The notes: generated by a model from the letters alone, not told the origin. A stretch of 9,801 nucleotides of DNA from Clostridiales bacterium (GCA_020861055.1 JAJBTD010000185.1:1-9801); one strand, 5' to 3'. Counted from the stretch's first letter, positions 1 through 6,439 are shown. Translations and numbers: made by a program.

Positions 1-31
1 CGCGGCGAGCCTTGGCGTATTGGCGAAGCGC

Positions 32-62
32 CCTGTCTCATCCGTTCAGCAGACGGGACAGG
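32..62. other. imperfect hairpin downstream of the VanZ-like gene
   Basis: Arms CCTGTC (32-37) and CCGT (42-45) pair with ACGG (53-56) and GACAGG (57-62), leaving a 4-nt bulge. It lies 19 bp past the stop of the minus-strand VanZ-like gene and could be its 3' end structure, but no T-run follows on either strand, so a terminator role is doubtful. I see no gene in bases 1-80. Confidence 0.3.
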
Positions 63-80
63 TCGCTGTCATTTGGTTCG

Positions 81-593
81 TTATTCCGGCTGCCTGTGTC
101 CCCCGAATCCCAGAAGATACAGGAATCCGCCGCAGAGCACCAGCGCCAGCATGGCCACTCCCACCCCGACGCAGACGCCGCCGAAGTCGATCCACACGTC
201 TGTAACGCTGGAAGAGCGCCCGGAGACATAGAGCTGGATGAACTCGTCCGTGTTGGCGATGAGCAGACCCAGGAGCAGGGGCCAGCTGATGTGACGGATA
301 TAGTGTCGGGTATACACCCGAAGGCAGAGCATAAACCAGAAGCCCAGCACCATGAACTCCCCGAAATGCGCCCATTTGCGCACCGCCGCCTCTGTCAGAG
401 CAGGCAGACCGATGCCGGAGAGAATCTGATTGAGCATCGCCGTGACCTCGCCGCTCCGGGCAGAGGACACCGAGCCGATCTCCAGTGAATTGCTGAAAAT
501 AAACCAGGTGGTGTAGACGGCAAAAAAGGTGAACAGCACCCGGAACAGGATGAGCAACACCCTGGAAAGCGTGCTCTGTTTTGTATTCGCCAT
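81..593 (-). CDS. VanZ-like family integral membrane protein
   Basis: A 170-residue membrane protein. Hydrophobic segments lie at about 12-34, 77-96, 103-115 and 137-162. The conserved polar signature of the VanZ-like family (PF04892) is visible: RKWAHFGEF at 72-80, DEFIQLYVSGR at 116-126 and the D132/D136 pair in TDVWIDFGG, in the right order and spacing. VanZ itself gives low-level teicoplanin resistance, but most stand-alone homologues in Firmicutes have no proven function, and nothing nearby (no vanHAX, no two-component system) suggests glycopeptide resistance. The start is set by GGGGAGG (601-607 on the complement), 7 nt upstream. The gene is monocistronic within the window, divergent from pyrE, and has a good promoter of its own. 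Family assignment is secure; the function is unknown. Confidence 0.88.
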   Translation of the reverse strand: MANTKQSTLSRVLLILFRVLFTFFAVYTTWFIFSNSLEIGSVSSARSGEVTAMLNQILSGIGLPALTEAAVRKWAHFGEFMVLGFWFMLCLRVYTRHYIRHISWPLLLGLLIANTDEFIQLYVSGRSSSVTDVWIDFGGVCVGVGVAMLALVLCGGFLYLLGFGGHRQPE

Positions 594-632
594 AAAAATG
601 CCTCCCCACTGTACCCGGACATCATCTGCCCC

Positions 633-661
633 ATTATATGACAGCTTCTCAGAGATGGCAA
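633..661 (-). promoter_or_regulatory. promoter of the VanZ-like gene
   Basis: On the minus strand TTGCCA (661-656) is followed, after a 17-bp spacer, by a perfect TATAAT (638-633). The predicted start of transcription near 626 leaves a leader of about 30 nt containing the ribosome binding site. Confidence 0.72.
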
Positions 662-716
662 GGGAAGAATGTGTGAAATATCAGTTGAATCTGTCCTCTG
701 ATTTTGTCTCTCCGGC

Positions 717-745
717 TTGTCTTTCCTCCCTGCAAATGATATAAT
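717..745 (+). promoter_or_regulatory. promoter of the pyrE-radC-udg cluster
   Basis: TTGTCT (717-722), a 17-bp spacer, then TATAAT (740-745) preceded by the extended -10 element TG (737-738). Predicted transcription start is around 752. A TTG within this -35 element is the first in-frame start candidate for pyrE, but it cannot be the real start if transcription begins downstream. Confidence 0.72.
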
Positions 746-758
746 TCCCCTGAAAAAG

Positions 759-775
759 CTGCGGTCCCGCCGCAG
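759..775 (+). promoter_or_regulatory. short leader hairpin before pyrE
   Basis: CTGCGG (759-764) pairs perfectly with CCGCAG (770-775) around a 5-nt loop, close to the predicted 5' end of the mRNA and 4 nt before the Shine-Dalgarno sequence. There is no T-run, so it is not an attenuator of the usual kind, and I do not see a PyrR-type binding loop. It may only shape the 5' end. Confidence 0.35.
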
Positions 776-791
776 AGTTGGGAGGAACATC

Positions 792-1463
792 ATGACCTAC
801 AAGGAAGCGTTTATCACCTTTATGGTGCGCTCCGGCGTGCTGACCTTTGGGGACTTCACCACCAAGAGCGGCCGAAAGACGCCCTACTTCGTCAATACCG
901 GAAACTACCGCACCGGCGCTCAGGCCGCCCAGCTGGGAGACTATTACGCCGCCTGTATTCAGGAGCATATGCCCGACGGCATCGACGCCCTGTTTGGCCC
1001 CGCCTATAAGGGCATCCCTCTGGCTGTGGCCGCCGCCTCCTCCCTCTATCGAAACTATGACCGGGATCTGCCCTACTGCTTCAACCGGAAAGAGGCAAAG
1101 GACCACGGGGAGGGCGGCTCCATGGTGGGTTACAAGCCCCAGGATGGGGATCGCATCGCCATTGTCGAGGACGTGGTCACCGCCGGCACCGCCGTCCGGG
1201 AGTCCATCGCCCTGTTTGAGCAGGTCGCCAGGGTGAATATCAAGGCGCTGTTCGTCTCGGTAGACCGGATGGAGCGGGGCACCCGGAGCTGCTCCACTCT
1301 GGACGAGCTGCGGCAGGATTACGGTATTCAGGTCTATCCCATCGTCACCGTGCGGGAGATCATCGACTTTCTCTCCCAGACGCCGGTAGACGGCGTCATC
1401 CGCATCGACAGCGACAGGCGTGCCCAAATGGAGGCATATCTGGCAAAGTATGGCGCAAGATAA
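792..1463 (+). CDS. pyrE: orotate phosphoribosyltransferase
   Basis: Makes orotidine 5'-phosphate from orotate and PRPP, the fifth step of de novo UMP synthesis, in the cytoplasm. The 223-residue product is of normal length for the family. Signatures visible: the flexible catalytic loop FNRKEAKDHGEGG (97-109) with R99, K100, K103 and H105; GPAYKGIPLA (69-78) with K73; and the PRPP-binding motif IAIVEDVVTAGTA (122-134) with the acidic pair E126-D127. I chose the ATG at 792 because GGGAGG (780-785) sits 6 nt upstream and because an in-frame extension to 717 would run into the promoter. It is the first gene of a cluster; its end overlaps the next gene by 14 bp when that gene starts at 1450. No other pyr gene is in the window. 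Confidence 0.95.
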   Translation: MTYKEAFITFMVRSGVLTFGDFTTKSGRKTPYFVNTGNYRTGAQAAQLGDYYAACIQEHMPDGIDALFGPAYKGIPLAVAAASSLYRNYDRDLPYCFNRKEAKDHGEGGSMVGYKPQDGDRIAIVEDVVTAGTAVRESIALFEQVARVNIKALFVSVDRMERGTRSCSTLDELRQDYGIQVYPIVTVREIIDFLSQTPVDGVIRIDSDRRAQMEAYLAKYGAR

Positions 1464-2175
1464 CGAAAAGAGACGGCCCACCCGCCCGGTGAGTATCCAC
1501 TCCGGCCACCGTCAAAGGACGAAGGCGCGCTTTCTCAAGTACGGCGGGGAACCGTTGGAGGATTATCAGCTGCTGGAGCTGATCCTGTTTTACGCCATTC
1601 CCCAGGGGGATGTAAATCCTCTGGCCCACCAGCTCATCAATCGCTTTGGCAGTCTCCGGGAAGTGCTGAACGCTGAGCCGGAGGAGCTGAAAAGGGTGCC
1701 GGGCATCAGCGATCACACCGCCACCCTTCTCCGGCTGTTCCCGGAGGTCTTTGCCCGGTATCAGCAGACCGAGGCCCTCTCCACGACCACGATTATCCGC
1801 AACGCCGCAGATGCCGCCGAGGTTTTCCGCAGCTATTTTATCGGCGCGCGGGTGGAGAAGGTGTACATGATCTCTACCGACGTCAAGGGGAAGCTGCTGA
1901 GCTGTGACCTGATCGCCCAGGGCGCAGCGGACGCCGTTTTGATGGATTGCCGGAAGGTAGTGCGGACTGCCCTCAGCCGCAACGCCTGGCAGGTTTTTCT
2001 GGCCCACTGTCACGTCAGCGGCGTGGCCACTCCCTCCCTGGCGGACAGACAAACCACCAGTCGCCTTCAGCAAGCCCTCAATCTGCTGGGCATTCGTCTC
2101 GCAGATCATCTGATTTTTGCCGATGAAGATTATGTCTCCATGCTCCAGTCCGGGCTGATAGACATGTGGCGTTGA
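1450..2175 (+). CDS. radC: RadC-like JAB-domain protein
   Basis: A 241-residue RadC family protein. Residues about 35-105 form the helical N-terminal part with a helix-hairpin-helix-like stretch (EELKRVPGISDHTATLL, 78-94). Residues about 115-235 are the JAB/MPN domain. The metal-binding motif H-x-H-x7-S-x2-D is kept (H186, H188, S196, D199), but the usual HNHPSG reads HCHVSG, and the position where I expect the JAMM glutamate seems to hold Asp (about D153). The RadC C-terminal signature (LGIRLADHLIF then YVSMLQSGLI) is clear. RadC is historically called a DNA repair protein, but its biochemical role is not settled. Start: the ATG at 1450 has GGAGG at 1430-1434 but at a long 15-nt distance; a GTG at 1420 in frame would add 10 residues and has no better site. 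The overlap with pyrE suggests translational coupling. Confidence 0.88.
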   Translation: MAQDNEKRRPTRPVSIHSGHRQRTKARFLKYGGEPLEDYQLLELILFYAIPQGDVNPLAHQLINRFGSLREVLNAEPEELKRVPGISDHTATLLRLFPEVFARYQQTEALSTTTIIRNAADAAEVFRSYFIGARVEKVYMISTDVKGKLLSCDLIAQGAADAVLMDCRKVVRTALSRNAWQVFLAHCHVSGVATPSLADRQTTSRLQQALNLLGIRLADHLIFADEDYVSMLQSGLIDMWR

Positions 2176-2216
2176 GAGGCCGCCGTACTGAGAATATGGA
2201 GGAGAAGGGAGCGCAT

Positions 2217-2783
2217 ATGAAGGATTGGGAATCCCTGCGCCGGGACTGTGAGCGCTGCCGCCAGTGCTCTCTGGGAGAGACGCGCACCAACCTGGTCTTT
2301 GGAGACGGCAGCACCTCGGCAAAGCTCATGCTGGTGGGGGAAGGCCCCGGTCAGCAGGAGGACCTCACCGGCGTCCCCTTTGTGGGCCCGGCGGGGCAGC
2401 TGCTGGACCAGATGATGGCAATCATCGACCTGGACCGCACGAAATACTACATCACCAACATCGTCAAGTGCCGCCCGCCCCGGAACCGGGACCCCCTGGC
2501 GACAGAGCAGGAGGCGTGCATTGGCTACCTTCGGGAGCAGACCCGGCTCCTCCGTCCACAGGTCATTGTCTGCCTGGGCCGTATTGCCGCCATGCGGCTG
2601 ATTCGGCCAGACTACCGCATCACCAGGGAGCACGGCCAATGGGTGCAGCGGGGCGGCGTCTGGATGACCGCCATCTACCACCCCTCCGCCCTGCTCCGGG
2701 ACGAGAGCAAACGGCCGGAGACCTTTGACGACCTGATGTCCATTCGGGACAAGCTGGCGGAGCTGTTCCCGGAGGGCCTGTAA
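2217..2783 (+). CDS. udg: family 4 (Fe-S) uracil-DNA glycosylase
   Basis: Removes uracil from DNA after cytosine deamination, starting base excision repair. The 188-residue protein has the four cysteines expected to hold the 4Fe-4S cluster: C14 and C17 (CRQC), C85 in NIVKCRPPRNR and C101. It also has the active-site motif GEGPGQQED (41-49), the family block VPFVGPAGQLLD (53-64) and the C-terminal YHPSALLR (154-161) with H155. This identifies the type 4/5 branch related to the Thermus/Thermotoga enzymes rather than the E. coli Ung type, and the GEGPG..ED motif favours family 4. Start at 2217: AAGGGAG (2205-2211) lies 5 nt upstream. An in-frame ATG at 2196 has no comparable site and would overlap this Shine-Dalgarno. 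The gap from radC is 41 bp, so it is probably in the same transcript as pyrE and radC. Confidence 0.92.
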   Translation: MKDWESLRRDCERCRQCSLGETRTNLVFGDGSTSAKLMLVGEGPGQQEDLTGVPFVGPAGQLLDQMMAIIDLDRTKYYITNIVKCRPPRNRDPLATEQEACIGYLREQTRLLRPQVIVCLGRIAAMRLIRPDYRITREHGQWVQRGGVWMTAIYHPSALLRDESKRPETFDDLMSIRDKLAELFPEGL

Positions 2784-2785
2784 TT

Positions 2786-2815
2786 TTTGAGCCGCCTCTT
2801 TTCAGGCGGCTCAAA
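2786..2815 (+). terminator. hairpin ending the pyrE-radC-udg transcript
   Basis: TTTGAGCCGCC (2786-2796) pairs perfectly with GGCGGCTCAAA (2805-2815) around an 8-nt loop, beginning 2 nt after the udg stop codon. The stem is strong, but the tail (ATTGTGAT) is only weakly T-rich, so termination may be incomplete. The loop also holds the likely -35 element of the queT promoter. Confidence 0.6.
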
Positions 2816-2827
2816 TTGTGATATGAT
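2799..2827 (+). promoter_or_regulatory. promoter of queT
   Basis: TTTTCA (2799-2804, 4 of 6 to consensus), a 17-bp spacer, then TATGAT (2822-2827) with an extended -10 TG at 2819-2820. The predicted transcription start, about 2834, coincides with the first base of the first stem of the leader, which supports both calls. Confidence 0.58.
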
Positions 2828-2833
2828 ACCTCC

Positions 2834-2930
2834 GACCGGTTCTCCCACCCGGTCCAACCGGCGCGCTCCGGCAGAGTACGCCGCTGTGCAGAGGACAAGC
2901 TCCCCTGTACTCTAAACCTAAAAGGAGGCT
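2834..2930 (+). ncRNA. probable preQ1 riboswitch (class III-like) in the queT leader
   Basis: The roughly 100-nt leader is rich in nested pairing. Stem A is GACCGG (2834-2839) with CCGGTC (2849-2854); stem B is CGGCG (2859-2863) with CGCCG (2879-2883); stem C is GTGCAG (2886-2891) with CTGTAC (2905-2910, one G-U). A single-stranded tail AAACCTAAAAGGAGG (2914-2928) contains the queT Shine-Dalgarno. The loops of stems A and C each carry CTCC (2842-2845, 2900-2903), complementary to GGAG (2924-2927), so translation could be gated. GGTT (2838-2841) can also pair with AACC (2915-2918). A multi-stem pseudoknot leader immediately before queT fits class III preQ1 riboswitches, known from Faecalibacterium-related bacteria. 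The class is judged from layout and memory of the motif, not from a covariance search. Confidence 0.7.
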
Positions 2931-2938
2931 ATCCTGTC

Positions 2939-3493
2939 ATGAAAAAATCTGCCGTCCGTTCCCTGTGCTTTGGGGCCATGGTGGCCGCCGTCTACGCCGC
3001 ACTGACCATGGCGCTGCCCATGCTGTCCTACTCCGCGGTGCAGATCCGGTTCTCCGAGGCCCTCACCGTCCTGCCCTTCTTCTTCCCGGAGGCGATTCCC
3101 GGACTGTTTCTGGGGTGTGCCATCGCCAACCTGCTGTCCGCCTACGGTATGGTGGACGTGGTGTTCGGCTCCCTGGCCACCCTGCTGGCGGCCCTGTGGA
3201 CCTCCAAAATGAAGAATCCCTGGCTGGCCCCTCTGCCGCCGGTACTGTGCAACCTGGTCATCATAGGCGGGGAGATCGCCTGGCTGGAGGTAGGCTTTGG
3301 AGAGGGCTTTCTCACCGCCTGGGCGCTCAACGGCCTGACCGTTGGTCTGGGTGAGCTGGCCGCCTGCTACATCCTGGGGATGCTGCTGCTCATGGCGCTG
3401 CCCCGTATTCCCTTCTTCCGGAAGCTCATCCCGGCGAGTCGGCTGGCGCTGGCTCCGGGAAAACGGTGGTTCGGCGCAGGGGAGACGCTCTGA
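2939..3493 (+). CDS. queT: QueT family queuosine-precursor transporter (ECF S component)
   Basis: A 184-residue very hydrophobic protein matching the QueT family (PF06177, COG4708), predicted substrate-binding subunits of energy-coupling-factor importers for queuosine precursors such as preQ1. The family block IRFSEALTVLPFFFPEAIPG (36-55) followed by LFLGCAIANLLS is clear. Hydrophobic segments lie at about 8-28, 40-65, 70-90, 97-116 and 122-152. Length is normal. AAAGGAGG (2921-2928) lies 10 nt before the ATG and is part of the structured leader, so translation is probably repressed when the ligand is abundant. No ECF ATPase or EcfT gene is in the window, so it presumably uses a shared module encoded elsewhere. 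It stands alone in its transcript between its own promoter and the hairpin at 3569-3602. Confidence 0.9.
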   Translation: MKKSAVRSLCFGAMVAAVYAALTMALPMLSYSAVQIRFSEALTVLPFFFPEAIPGLFLGCAIANLLSAYGMVDVVFGSLATLLAALWTSKMKNPWLAPLPPVLCNLVIIGGEIAWLEVGFGEGFLTAWALNGLTVGLGELAACYILGMLLLMALPRIPFFRKLIPASRLALAPGKRWFGAGETL

Positions 3494-3568
3494 ATCACGA
3501 TGCAATACGGTCTGCTGCGAAGTAGCGAAACAGGCAAGGCCAGGCGTTCAATAGAAAGTTGAAAAGAA

Positions 3569-3602
3569 GCCCCCTGCGGATTGACACTGTTCCGCAGGGG
3601 GC
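3569..3602. terminator. bidirectional terminator between queT and the surface protein gene
   Basis: A perfect 12-bp inverted repeat, GCCCCCTGCGGA (3569-3580) and TCCGCAGGGGGC (3591-3602), with a 10-nt loop. Read on the minus strand it is followed by TTCTTTTC, a proper intrinsic terminator for the surface protein gene that ends 15 bp away. On the plus strand the tail CTGTCTGTTT is less T-rich but probably still stops the queT transcript. The 75 bp between queT and the hairpin show nothing else. Confidence 0.85.
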
Positions 3603-3617
3603 CTGTCTGTTTAGCGG

Positions 3618-4229
3618 TTATCTGTTGCGCTTTCTTTTCCTGCCATAGGCGACTGTCACGGCAATCCCGGACGCCGCCACTAGCATGATCGCGACCCACA
3701 GGAATATAGCTGCGTCGTCTCCGGTTTGCACACTGGAGGACGAGGTTGTGCTGGCGCTCGTTCCACTCGTAGAACCGCTATTTGTAGTGCCGCTATCCGA
3801 GCTTTCCGGCGTGTGGGTGTTGGTGATTGTAAATCCGGCGGAGGAATCCCCTGATATCGCTGTGGTGTAGCCATCGACCGCATCCTCTGTGATTGAATAG
3901 ACGATCTCCTCTCCGCCCGCATATTTCGCCAGGTCGGTAAAGGTATAGGTCCAGCCGTCGGACGCCATCACCTCTGCGCTGTCAATCTCTGCTCCGTCCG
4001 CATAGAGACAAATCGTGATGGATTCCGGTCGGAGACCGTCCTGGTCATCTGCGTCGTCCCACGACTTTGTCACAGACACACTGATTTCCTCCGGCGTGTA
4101 GGTGTTGGTGATCGTGAAGCCGGTGTCATCGTCGCCTTCTATTTCGCAGGTATACCCGTCAGGCACATCGACCTCCCTGACTGTGTAAATATTTTCCTCC
4201 GTCACAGCTTTATAGTTCACTGTCTCCAC
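3618..4229 (-). CDS. C-terminal part of the Cna-B surface protein (out of frame with its N-terminal part)
   Basis: Positions below are within this 203-residue frame. Residues 1-45 are the second half of a Cna-B domain whose first half ends the upstream frame: E19 in YTVRE and N42 in TITNTYTP are the expected catalytic Glu and isopeptide Asn. Residues 49-141 are a complete Cna-B domain with VTKSWDD (K55), YSITED (E115) and TITNTHTP (N137). A Ser/Thr/Gly linker (142-166) leads to VQTGD (167-171), a hydrophobic span (174-194) and a basic tail RKRKRNR, which is an LPXTG-like sorting signal with an unusual sequence. The GTG at 4229 has GGAG 6 nt upstream, so reinitiation is conceivable, but a protein starting halfway through a domain without a signal peptide makes no sense alone. 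I read it as the 3' end of the gene that starts at 6439. The true reading frame extends upstream to the G-run at 4260-4266. Confidence 0.8.
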   Translation of the reverse strand: METVNYKAVTEENIYTVREVDVPDGYTCEIEGDDDTGFTITNTYTPEEISVSVTKSWDDADDQDGLRPESITICLYADGAEIDSAEVMASDGWTYTFTDLAKYAGGEEIVYSITEDAVDGYTTAISGDSSAGFTITNTHTPESSDSGTTNSGSTSGTSASTTSSSSVQTGDDAAIFLWVAIMLVAASGIAVTVAYGRKRKRNR

Positions 4230-6439
4230 ATAGGACTCCGTGGCAAGGTTCTGGAAGTACCCCCCCAGTTGTTGTCGACGCTCAGCACCAGAGTTTTGCC
4301 GGTGGATTTGCCGTTCCGATACAGCTCGACGGTCACCTGGTCGGGGCGGAGGCCGTCCTGGTCGCTATTGTCGTCCCAGACCTTGGTTACCTCCACATCG
4401 ACCGAGTCAATGGAAACCCAGTAAATGCAGTCCTTGAAGGCAGTAACCGTCCAGAGCAGGTCGGTCTCCGTGGTGTCCAGCCAGGTGATGGATAAGGTAT
4501 GGGAACCGCTTGCGTTGGCCTCGTCAATCAGCGCCTGCACATAGGCGGTAGCACCCGCAGAATTGTTGGACAATCCGTCAAGGTCGATATTCAGCACCCA
4601 ATAGCCGGTGTCAGTTGAGGGGGATTCATAATAAGCGGCGTCAGGCAGGTTGACGGTGATGTTTCCGTTGTAGCTGTCTCCGTAATACCAGCCGTCGCCC
4701 TCAACGTAGTAGCTGCCGTTTTCAAATGTGTTGTCTGAGAGAATATCGTTCACGGTGCAGGAACTTTCCGCCATATTCTCCATCAGGACCATAGCATATG
4801 CAAAGGTGTTGCCGGTGACGGAGACAGCGCCAATGGAGCCCCCTGAAACCTGATCCATTACAACGACCTTGCTGCGCAGAGCGGAGGTCCCTGTAACGGT
4901 ATTGTCGGCAAAGCTCAGAGTACCGGCAGTTCCGCTGGGCGTTCCACCATAGTAGCCGTCCATGGCGCGGTCGCAGCTGGTGAACGTGTTGTTGGTCACG
5001 GTGATGCCCTCGCTGGAGACGCAATGCCCGTCGCACATGAAGCAGATGGCGGAGGAGAATTTTGTGAAGGTACAGCCGGTCACAGTCCAGCTGGTAGAGG
5101 CCCCGATCAGGATACCATAGGCGTCATATGTGGAGCCGGTGGGATAGGTGGTGACATACCCCTGTGTATCACTGGAAAAGGTGCAGTTTGTCACGGTCAG
5201 ACCGGTGGACATGGTTTTCCCGTTTGCGTAGCCGCCAATGTCGGTAATGCAGGCACGATACCAGTACTGTCCCTCGGTCGGCACGTAATCGCCCAGGGTG
5301 AAGGTTAAGCCGCTCAGCGTGACATTCTCCGCCTGAACGTAGACAGCGTTGAACACATATTGATAGCCCTGCGTGTTGTAGTAGCTGTTGCTGGACGTCG
5401 CGCTGTTGTAGGTGGCGGTGAGCGCGGAATCATAATCGCCGGTCCAGGTGGTAATCGCCACCGTGGCGCCGTCAGCCGCCTTGACCGTCAGGCCCTTCAG
5501 CTCCTTGGGAACGGCAAACTGGAGATAGGTGCCAGACTCGATTTCAATCGTCCATCCGGTGGGGTCGCTCTCTGCATAGATGGCGTTGATCGCCTGCTGC
5601 ACCGTGGTATAGGTCTGACCGGAACCGACCGTCAGCGTCTTGTCTGAGGAAGTGTTATCCGAGCTGGCCAGCACGATCAGCGAAAAGCTCTCCACCTCAA
5701 ACTCCGCCGTCACCGTATCATCCGACAGGGCGACTGTGCCGCTCGCTTCTTCCTCCGTATCCGCCACATATTCTACTTCCGCAGCTCCATTTGTCTCTGC
5801 CAGATGGTATACCGCCAGCGCATCCTCGTTGAAATCCTTCACAAGATCTGCGGGGATCTGCAGGGAGACGCTGACCTCTCCATTTGGCTCCGCCTCATCG
5901 CCGTTTTCATCCCAGAAACCGACGTCCAGCACCAACAGACTGTCATATATTACATTCTCATCTGCAAGCGCTTCTTCCGCATCGCCGTACCGTCCGTCGT
6001 CTTCGGCCAGTATCTGAACCACCAGCTCCGCATCCGGCAGGACGCCCTTCTCCGCGGAAACAGTCACTGTGACTCTGTCTGTCTCAGCGGTTCTTTCGTC
6101 GAGACTGCTTTCCGGTTCCTCCTCCACGTCAGCAGCTGCGTTTGTCGGCTCGTCCTGTTCTGCCGCTTCTTCTGGCTCCGTCTCTTCGGCGGAATCGGGC
6201 GGCTCCTCGCTGGCTGTTTCTTCGTCGGCTTCTTCCGCAGCCACTGTATCCTCTTCCATCGTCAGAGTCGCTTCCTGCTCAGCGGAAGCGTCTTCGTTTT
6301 CATCGACTGTAACTGCCTCATCCGTTTCCGCTGTAATTGCGGCACTCTCACCATCCGTCCCCGCCGCAAACGCAGCGGTCGGGACGAGAGAGAACACCAG
6401 CAGCAGCGACAGCGAGAGCGCTAAGTATTTTTGTTTCAT
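4217..6439 (-). CDS. secreted beta-helix/Cna-B surface adhesin, frameshifted near its C-terminus
   Basis: A 740-residue secreted protein. Residues 1-26 are a signal peptide (MKQK, hydrophobic core, cleavage after AFA). Residues 27-120 are very acidic, dominated by Glu, Asp and Ala. Residues 121-260 look like a beta-sandwich region often found before repeats in such adhesins (VTVTVSAEKGVLP and onward). Residues 266-600 are a right-handed parallel beta-helix (pectin-lyase-like) with rung motifs NCTF (419), GCTF (456), NNTF (484), DNTV (513), GNTF (544) and DNTF (570). Residues 680-728 are the first half of a Cna-B domain (VTKVWDD, K686). The frame then reads 13 foreign residues and stops. One extra G in the run at 4260-4266 would continue into the anchor-bearing frame, giving 940 residues. 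Start: GGAAAGGA (6451-6458) is 11 nt upstream. Ligand unknown; a catalytic role for the beta-helix cannot be judged. Confidence 0.85.
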   Translation of the reverse strand: MKQKYLALSLSLLLVFSLVPTAAFAAGTDGESAAITAETDEAVTVDENEDASAEQEATLTMEEDTVAAEEADEETASEEPPDSAEETEPEEAAEQDEPTNAAADVEEEPESSLDERTAETDRVTVTVSAEKGVLPDAELVVQILAEDDGRYGDAEEALADENVIYDSLLVLDVGFWDENGDEAEPNGEVSVSLQIPADLVKDFNEDALAVYHLAETNGAAEVEYVADTEEEASGTVALSDDTVTAEFEVESFSLIVLASSDNTSSDKTLTVGSGQTYTTVQQAINAIYAESDPTGWTIEIESGTYLQFAVPKELKGLTVKAADGATVAITTWTGDYDSALTATYNSATSSNSYYNTQGYQYVFNAVYVQAENVTLSGLTFTLGDYVPTEGQYWYRACITDIGGYANGKTMSTGLTVTNCTFSSDTQGYVTTYPTGSTYDAYGILIGASTSWTVTGCTFTKFSSAICFMCDGHCVSSEGITVTNNTFTSCDRAMDGYYGGTPSGTAGTLSFADNTVTGTSALRSKVVVMDQVSGGSIGAVSVTGNTFAYAMVLMENMAESSCTVNDILSDNTFENGSYYVEGDGWYYGDSYNGNITVNLPDAAYYESPSTDTGYWVLNIDLDGLSNNSAGATAYVQALIDEANASGSHTLSITWLDTTETDLLWTVTAFKDCIYWVSIDSVDVEVTKVWDDNSDQDGLRPDQVTVELYRNGKSTGKTLVLSVDNNWGGTSRTLPRSPMWRQ
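4260..4266 (-). repeat. seven-G homopolymer at the frameshift site
   Basis: The coding strand reads TGG GGG GGT ACT in the upstream frame. With eight G's it would read TGG GGG GGG TAC TTC CAG AAC and continue the Cna-B domain as W-G-G-Y-F-Q-N-L-A. The reading-frame sum confirms this: bases 6439 to 3618 plus one base is exactly 941 codons. The same run also forms G GGG GGT, a sequence on which a -1 ribosomal slip would reach the same frame. Confidence 0.9.

Noticed and set aside
12..488. A 158-residue plus-strand frame opposite the VanZ-like gene
   Set aside because: Composition rich in His, Arg, Pro and Gln is typical of a shadow frame, and the minus-strand gene has a clear family match, ribosome binding site and promoter.
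717..791. An N-terminal extension of PyrE from a TTG
   Set aside because: The TTG is part of the -35 element and lies upstream of the predicted transcription start; the ATG at 792 has a strong ribosome binding site and the normal family start.
681..2322. Long minus-strand frames opposite pyrE and radC
   Set aside because: They are shadows of well-identified genes and show no family signature.
4229..4229. The downstream Cna-B frame as an independent gene starting at a GTG
   Set aside because: It would begin in the middle of a Cna-B domain without a signal peptide. Adding one G to the nearby G-run joins it perfectly to the upstream frame.
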